This document shows positions 33,904-38,048 of a DNA stretch of 38,048 nucleotides, piece by piece. A program made the translations under genes and the position numbers. The DNA comes from Selenomonadaceae bacterium (GTDB lineage Bacteria; Bacillota; Negativicutes; Selenomonadales; Selenomonadaceae). Numbering within the stretch: the stretch's first letter is position 1; the number at the start of each line of letters is the position of its first letter. The stretch lies in the NCBI GenBank assembly GCA_017553205.1, contig JAFZMV010000019.1, positions 1 to 38,048 on the forward strand, in the 5' to 3' direction. The notes below the pieces were generated by a model. It saw only the letters and a program-made list of their open reading frames with translations. It had not been told where the DNA came from and did no database searches.

Positions 33904-36150
33904 TTGACTTACAACATAAAAATTTTTGGAATTGTTCAGGGTGTCGGATTTCGTCCTTTTATAAAAAATCTTGCCGACACTTTTTTTATTTTCGGCTCTG
34001 TTGCAAATAAAGGCTCGTACGTTGAAATTTTTGCTCAAGGTTCAGAAAAAAATCTTGAAAAATTTTTGCGGGAAATTCCAAAAAAATCTCCGCCGCGTTC
34101 CGCAATTTTAAAACTCGACGCAAAAAAAATTTCTGAAGAAAAAATTTTTTCGGATTTTAAAATTATCGAAAGCGTTCACGAAAAAGGAGATATTTTTGTT
34201 TCGCCTGACATTGCAATTTGTGAAAAATGTTCAGAAGAACTTTTCGACAAAAATAATCGCAGATATTTGCACCCGTTTATAAATTGTACGGCTTGCGGTC
34301 CTCGTCTTACAATTTTGGAAAATATGCCTTACGATCGTGAAAGAACTTCCATGAAAAATTTTCCGATGTGCAAAAATTGTTCCGAAGAATATTTTGATAA
34401 AAATTCCAGAAGGTTTGACGCTCAACCGATTTGCTGCAATGACTGCGGACCGAAATTAAAATTGGGAATTGGGAATAAGGATTTAGGAATTAGTGACGCA
34501 GAAATTATTAAACGTGTAAGAAAAATTATTTTTGACGGCGGAATTGTTGCAATAAAAGGTATCGGCGGTTTTCATCTCGCATGCGACGCAAAAAATTTTT
34601 CTGCCGTAAAAAAACTTCGTGAAAATAAATTTCGTCCGCAAAAACCTTTTGCAGTTATGTTCAAAAATATTTCTTCCGTCGAAAAATATTGTCATCTTTC
34701 TGAAAACGAAAAAAAATTTTTAGATTCTCCGCAAAAACCAATTATTTTATTGCAAAAAAAATTTCCTGAAAAAATCGTTGAAAATGTTGCTCCGAAAATA
34801 AATAAACTCGGTGCGATGTTGCCATATACTCCGCTGCATATGTTGATTTTTGATTTTCCTGACGAAATAAAAAATTTTCCCGACGCTCTTGTTATGACGA
34901 GCGGAAATCCTTCGGGAGTTCCAATTTCGATTGACGACGACGAAGTTAAAAATATTTTTGATTTTTGCGACGAAATTTTGACGCACGACAGAAAAATTTT
35001 GCTCCGTGCAGATGATTCCGTTATGAATTTTTATAAAAATTTTCCGCTGATGATTCGCAGAAGTCGCGGTTATTCGCCGCTCCCGATTTTTATCGAAAAA
35101 TCTAAAAAAATTTCCGTACTTGCGATTGGCGGCGAATTAAAAAATACTTTTGCACTTGCGAAAAATAATTTAATTTATTCTTCGCCTTACATCGGTGACG
35201 CTGAAAATTTGCAGACCGTCGAAATTTTGGAAAAATCTGTTGAGCGTTTGAGCGATTTACTTGAAATTTTTCCTGAAAAAATTATTTGCGACAAGCACCC
35301 GCGTTATCAAACTTCAAGACTTGCAGAAAAAATTTCTGTCGAAAAAAATATTCCGCTAGAAAAAATTCAACATCATTACGCACATATTTTGAGCAATTTG
35401 GCGGAAAATAATTTTTTTGGAGAAGTTATCGGAGTGAGTTTTGACGGCACTGGATACGGCGACGACGGAAAAATTTGGGGCGGAGAATTTTTTATTTGTG
35501 ACGCAAAAAATTATCGTCGTGTTGATTCGATTTCAAAATTTATTCAAGCCGGCGGCGATAAAAGTTCTGTGGAATGTTGGCGAAATTCTTTAGCGATGAT
35601 AAAAAATTTTGACACGGAGATTGCAAAAAAATTAAATTTTGCTGACGAAAAAGAAATTTCGGCACAAAAATTTTTGCTGGAAAAAAATTTAAATTGCATT
35701 GAGTCAACGAGTTGCGGAAGATTATTTGACGCAGTTGCGGCGGTTTTGGGAATTTGCAAAAAAAATTCTTACGAAGGCGAAGCGGCTATGAAATTGCAAA
35801 GTTGTGCGGAAAATTTTTCTGAAAAAGTTGAAGTTAAAAATATTTTTTCAACGCAGGAACTTTTTGAAAAAATTTTGTCAATGAGATTGGACGGAGCGGA
35901 GAAAGAATTTTTGGCTAAATATTTTCATGAGGGATTGGCGGAAATAATTTTTGAAAAAGTTTTAAAAATTTCTGAGCGTGAAAAAATTTTTACAGTTGCG
36001 TTAAGCGGCGGAGTTTTTCAAAATATTTTTTTGTTGGATTCTGTCATAAAAAAATTGGAGCGGAAAAATTTTAAAATTCTGCTGAATAAAATGATACCTG
36101 CGAATGACGGCGGAATTTGTATCGGTCAGGCATTTTTTGCAATTCAATAG
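33904..36150 (+). CDS. hypF: HypF carbamoyltransferase for NiFe-hydrogenase maturation
   Basis: Makes the thiocarbamate that becomes the CN ligands of NiFe hydrogenases, passing it to HypE. Domains in order: acylphosphatase (VQGVGFRPFIKNLA, 11-24), two zinc-finger pairs (CEKCSEEL...CTACGPR and CKNCSEEY...CCNDCGPK, about 105-185), YrdC-like (IVAIKGIGGFHLACDA, FRPQKPFAVMFKN) and Kae1-like (HHYAHILSNLAENN, GVSFDGTGYGDDGKIWGGEF, SGGVFQNIFLL). Its 748 residues are full length. TTG 33904 is chosen because GGAGAG lies upstream; a TATAAT at 33868 is a likely -10. A GGAATTAGG-like repeat is read in frame at 34461-34493, between the zinc fingers and the YrdC domain. No other hyp or hydrogenase gene is in the window. 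Confidence 0.95.
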   Translation: MTYNIKIFGIVQGVGFRPFIKNLADTFFIFGSVANKGSYVEIFAQGSEKNLEKFLREIPKKSPPRSAILKLDAKKISEEKIFSDFKIIESVHEKGDIFVSPDIAICEKCSEELFDKNNRRYLHPFINCTACGPRLTILENMPYDRERTSMKNFPMCKNCSEEYFDKNSRRFDAQPICCNDCGPKLKLGIGNKDLGISDAEIIKRVRKIIFDGGIVAIKGIGGFHLACDAKNFSAVKKLRENKFRPQKPFAVMFKNISSVEKYCHLSENEKKFLDSPQKPIILLQKKFPEKIVENVAPKINKLGAMLPYTPLHMLIFDFPDEIKNFPDALVMTSGNPSGVPISIDDDEVKNIFDFCDEILTHDRKILLRADDSVMNFYKNFPLMIRRSRGYSPLPIFIEKSKKISVLAIGGELKNTFALAKNNLIYSSPYIGDAENLQTVEILEKSVERLSDLLEIFPEKIICDKHPRYQTSRLAEKISVEKNIPLEKIQHHYAHILSNLAENNFFGEVIGVSFDGTGYGDDGKIWGGEFFICDAKNYRRVDSISKFIQAGGDKSSVECWRNSLAMIKNFDTEIAKKLNFADEKEISAQKFLLEKNLNCIESTSCGRLFDAVAAVLGICKKNSYEGEAAMKLQSCAENFSEKVEVKNIFSTQELFEKILSMRLDGAEKEFLAKYFHEGLAEIIFEKVLKISEREKIFTVALSGGVFQNIFLLDSVIKKLERKNFKILLNKMIPANDGGICIGQAFFAIQ
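34461..34493 (+). repeat. GGAATTAGG-type repeat inside hypF
   Basis: ATTGGGAATTGGGAATAAGG and following ATTTAGGAATTAG encode LGIGNKDLGIS in the linker between the zinc-finger and YrdC domains. The string is of the same class as the intergenic repeats at 10073 and 30247. It appears tolerated in frame. Confidence 0.55.
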
Positions 36151-36212
36151 AAAATTTTTCTTTATGCAAAATTTTTATGATATAATCGAAAAAATTTTTG
36201 GAGGTGTTTTTT

Positions 36213-37262
36213 TTGGCGAAAAGCAGAATCCAATGGATAGATTTTGTCAGAGGTTTAGTCGTGATTTTAATTGTACTCGGTCACGTTATGCCAAAGTGCG
36301 ACGCATTAAAACTAATTTTTATATTTCATTTGCCGTTTTTTTTCATAATGGCAGGATATGTTTTGAACGTCGAAAAGTGGTCGCCGAATTTTGAAGAGTT
36401 TGCAAAAAAAATTGCGAAAAGATTACTCTTGCCGTACATCGTTGCGGAAATAATTTGGTATCCGATTTGGTTTATTTTTTCGCACGAAATGGGATTTTTT
36501 ACTCATCTTTGGCGACTTTCCGAAGCAGACCCAGTCAACGGATTTTTTACAATTTTTTGGGGAGCAATAAATAATGATTATGATGCGGCAGTCGATGCAC
36601 CGTTGCTTTTGGGTCCGATGTGGTTTTTTCCGTGCCTTTTTTTGGCAGAAATAATTTATCTCGGACTTCACAAAATTTTCGGCAAAGATTTTAAAAAATT
36701 TTTTGCGTCGCTAACAGTTGCGGCAGGTTTAGGATTTTTCTTCGGAAAAATTCAGCCGTTGCCACAAGCCATTGACATTGCACTTGTAATGCAAATTTTT
36801 GTTGCAGTCGGCGTTTTGATGAAAAAATTTAAATTTGTCGAAAAAATAAATTTGCCGATTATAATCGCGTCGATGATTTTTGTTGTAATTTCGTATAATT
36901 TTAACGATTTTATTGACACAAGTTTCAGAATGTACGGCAATCCGATTTTATTTTATCTCGGGGCCATTTGCGGAACGATAATTTGTATAAAAATTTCTGT
37001 GATTTTTACAAAAATTGGTGGAAAAATTTCGGATTTTATTTCATATTGCGGCTTGCAGAGCGTTTTGGTCGTCGCGATTCACATTCCGCTAATTATAATT
37101 TTGTACGATTTAATTATGGGAATGAAATTTTTTGAAAATGACAAACTTTTACATTCGAGTTGGATTGTTGCGATAATTGCGTTAATTTTGGGCGTGACGA
37201 TTCCGCTGTTAATTGCAAAAAAATTTAGAAAGAAACCGATTATAAAATATTTCTGTAACTGA
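36213..37262 (+). CDS. Acyltransferase-3 family membrane protein
   Basis: Integral membrane O-acyltransferase of the OafA/NodX-like family, 349 residues with about ten hydrophobic segments. The opening SRIQWIDFVRGLVVILIVLGHV carries the family's R-G...H pattern, and FIFHLPFFFIMAGYVL is the second conserved block. It transfers acyl groups, usually acetyl, to sugars or lipids of the envelope; the substrate is unknown. TTG 36213 follows GGAGGTG at 8 bases. A TATAAT at 36181-36186 suggests its own promoter. The gene lies 62 bases after hypF and is functionally unrelated to it. Confidence 0.88.
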   Translation: MAKSRIQWIDFVRGLVVILIVLGHVMPKCDALKLIFIFHLPFFFIMAGYVLNVEKWSPNFEEFAKKIAKRLLLPYIVAEIIWYPIWFIFSHEMGFFTHLWRLSEADPVNGFFTIFWGAINNDYDAAVDAPLLLGPMWFFPCLFLAEIIYLGLHKIFGKDFKKFFASLTVAAGLGFFFGKIQPLPQAIDIALVMQIFVAVGVLMKKFKFVEKINLPIIIASMIFVVISYNFNDFIDTSFRMYGNPILFYLGAICGTIICIKISVIFTKIGGKISDFISYCGLQSVLVVAIHIPLIIILYDLIMGMKFFENDKLLHSSWIVAIIALILGVTIPLLIAKKFRKKPIIKYFCN

Positions 37263-37285
37263 AAAATTTTTATTTGCAAATTTTT

Positions 37286-37396
37286 TTATTCAATTTCAAA
37301 AATTTGTGAAAATACTGTCATTTCCAAAATTTTTTTTACTTGTTCGCAAATATTTTTCATTATCTTCAAAGCCAGAATCTTGAAAGTTAAGCACAA
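37286..37396 (-). CDS. Possible 36-residue small protein
   Basis: A short frame (MCLTFKILALKIMKN to SQIFEIE) starts with TTG at 37396. It has a textbook GGAGG 6 bases upstream and a promoter-like pair at 37421-37450. The peptide is amphipathic and helical-looking (KIMKNICEQVKKILEM), with two cysteines and no membrane span. It lies on the same strand as, and after, the broken nuclease gene. No family is recognised; the translation signals are the main support. Confidence 0.4.
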   Translation of the reverse strand: MCLTFKILALKIMKNICEQVKKILEMTVFSQIFEIE

Positions 37397-37420
37397 GTTT
37401 TTCCTCCAAAAATTTTTAAA

Positions 37421-37450
37421 ATTATAGCAAAAAAATAGCCCGAATGTTAA
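37421..37450 (-). promoter_or_regulatory. Promoter for the small frame
   Basis: Minus strand TTAACA (37450-37445), an 18-base spacer and perfect TATAAT (37426-37421), 25 bases before the TTG start. Confidence 0.5.
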
Positions 37451-37463
37451 AAAATTTTTCGTT

Positions 37464-37910
37464 TTAAATATCAACAAAAATGCCTTTGTGGTCGGACAAC
37501 TTTTTATCAAAATTCCATTCATCAAAATTAAATTTTTTATTCGGCAGAAAATTTTTTGAAATTGCAATGTGGTCGATACATTCGGAACAATTTTTGGTTA
37601 ATAATTCAATGTTCAAATCAGAAAAAGTTTGCAATAAATTATTTCTGCCAAAATTTGTAAAATAATAATTGTCGGCAAAACTGCAGTTAAAATCTCCTAC
37701 AATTAAAATATTTTTCTCCGACAAAATTTTAAAATCCTCGATCTGTTTCATCAAATCAGTTGGAAAATTTTTATTTCTGTTGCCGTAAATTCCGATTATC
37801 GTTCCGTAAACAATCAAATTTCCAAATTCAGTTTCAAGTTCGACACAAATTGCAGTAAATTTATCGAAAGTTTGATGAGTTTTCACAAAATTATAATTTG
37901 TAAAAATTGT
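37464..37910 (-). pseudogene. Endonuclease/exonuclease/phosphatase-family protein, 5' end removed by an IS
   Basis: The C-terminal half of an EEP-fold (exonuclease III/DNase I-like) hydrolase. VYGTIIGIYGN is followed by NILIVGDFNCSFADNYY, the GDFN catalytic motif. CIDHIAISKNF holds the IDH(I) motif, and KLSDHKGIFVDI holds the SDH catalytic histidine at the end. The frame stays open upstream through TIFTNYNFVKTHQTFDK to 37910, exactly where the insertion sequence begins. The N-terminal half with the metal-binding Asn and Glu is missing. A GTG at 37886 could start a fragment but has no ribosome site. The real substrate is unknown. Confidence 0.8.
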
Positions 37911-38048
37911 GAGAACCTGTCTAAAATCTTTTGAGAATAAGAGTAAGTAAAGCCAGAACAGTCATCTGCATTGAAGTGTGAAGTTTACGTTCACAATTTT
38001 TCCACAAACGGCGATTCTTTTCCAACCACGCAAAAGTACGTTCCACAA
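37911..38048 (-). mobile_element. IS5-type insertion sequence, partial (runs off window)
   Basis: GAGAACCTGTCTAAAATC (from 37911) is the outer end of the element and directly abuts the broken nuclease frame. Inside is the 3' end of a transposase. The other inverted end and the target duplication lie beyond the window. Confidence 0.75.
37921..38048 (-). CDS. IS5-family DDE transposase, C-terminal part
   Basis: Forty-two codons at the window edge read VERTFAWLEKNRRLWKNCE, then RKLHTSMQMTVLALLTLIL and KRF. VERTFAWL...RRL is the conserved block around the last catalytic glutamate in IS5-family (IS427-like) transposases. The stop codon TAG lies 10 bases inside the element's end. The reading frame is open to the edge, so the gene may be intact beyond it. 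Confidence 0.8.
   Translation of the reverse strand, partial: VERTFAWLEKNRRLWKNCERKLHTSMQMTVLALLTLILKRF

Overview
The window is AT-rich bacterial DNA with strong GGAGG-type ribosome sites followed by T-rich spacers and ATG, TTG or GTG starts. It encodes no ribosomal or transfer RNA. The mix of genes suggests an anaerobic Bacillota: a PTS cellobiose-type operon, a Fur-family regulator, a HypF hydrogenase maturation factor, a flagellar rod/hook protein, a CheR and hemolysin-type calcium-binding repeat proteins. Negativicutes (Selenomonadales) is my best guess. This is inference from gene style, not from a marker gene.

Layout. 1-5.6 kb: a TPR-type glycosyltransferase, a GH32 fructosidase and an orphan SbcC ATPase. 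5.6-12.9 kb: a SIS-domain isomerase, Fur, then a cluster like Bacillus ydjI-ydjG-ydjH (SPFH, zinc ribbon, TPM). A decayed SGNH/citrate-lyase-ligase-like gene splits that cluster. 12-14.7 kb: an MBL-fold hydrolase with a chimeric tail, a frameshifted hexapeptide acetyltransferase and a LivG-type ATPase; a 208-209 bp direct repeat flanks the acetyltransferase. 14.7-18.3 kb: a large calcium-binding repeat protein, an MsrA-like protein without its catalytic cysteine and a TatD-linked-type radical SAM protein. 18.3-25 kb, minus strand: a PaaK-like protein without a recognisable nucleotide loop, CheR, a HI0933-type flavoprotein and an IIC-IIA-GH1 sugar operon. 25-26 kb: a graveyard of transposon fragments (ISAs1-type, TnpB-type, a possible MITE) with a possible structured RNA. 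26-33.8 kb: UPF0756, a transaldolase-like aldolase, a DUF1566-like protein, a flagellar gene, a second calcium-binding repeat protein, a glycosyltransferase and a broken paralogue of the DUF1566-like gene. 33.9-38 kb: HypF, an acyltransferase-3 protein, a possible 36-residue peptide, and a nuclease gene cut by an IS5-type element that runs off the window.

Themes. Several genes concern the cell envelope or surface: glycosyltransferases, acyltransferases, repeat proteins and the YdjGHI-like stress set. Decay and rearrangement are concentrated in accessory surface-type genes. Three single-base indels sit in A or G runs at 9.0, 12.9 and 13.2 kb. They could be real decay, phase variation or uncorrected assembly errors, and raw reads would decide. 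No complete novel defence or biosynthetic system is evident. The best leads are the catalytically dead MsrA-like protein coupled to a radical SAM gene, the split YdjGHI-like cluster, the chimeric MBL gene and the dispersed GGAATTAGG-like repeats, one of which lies inside hypF.
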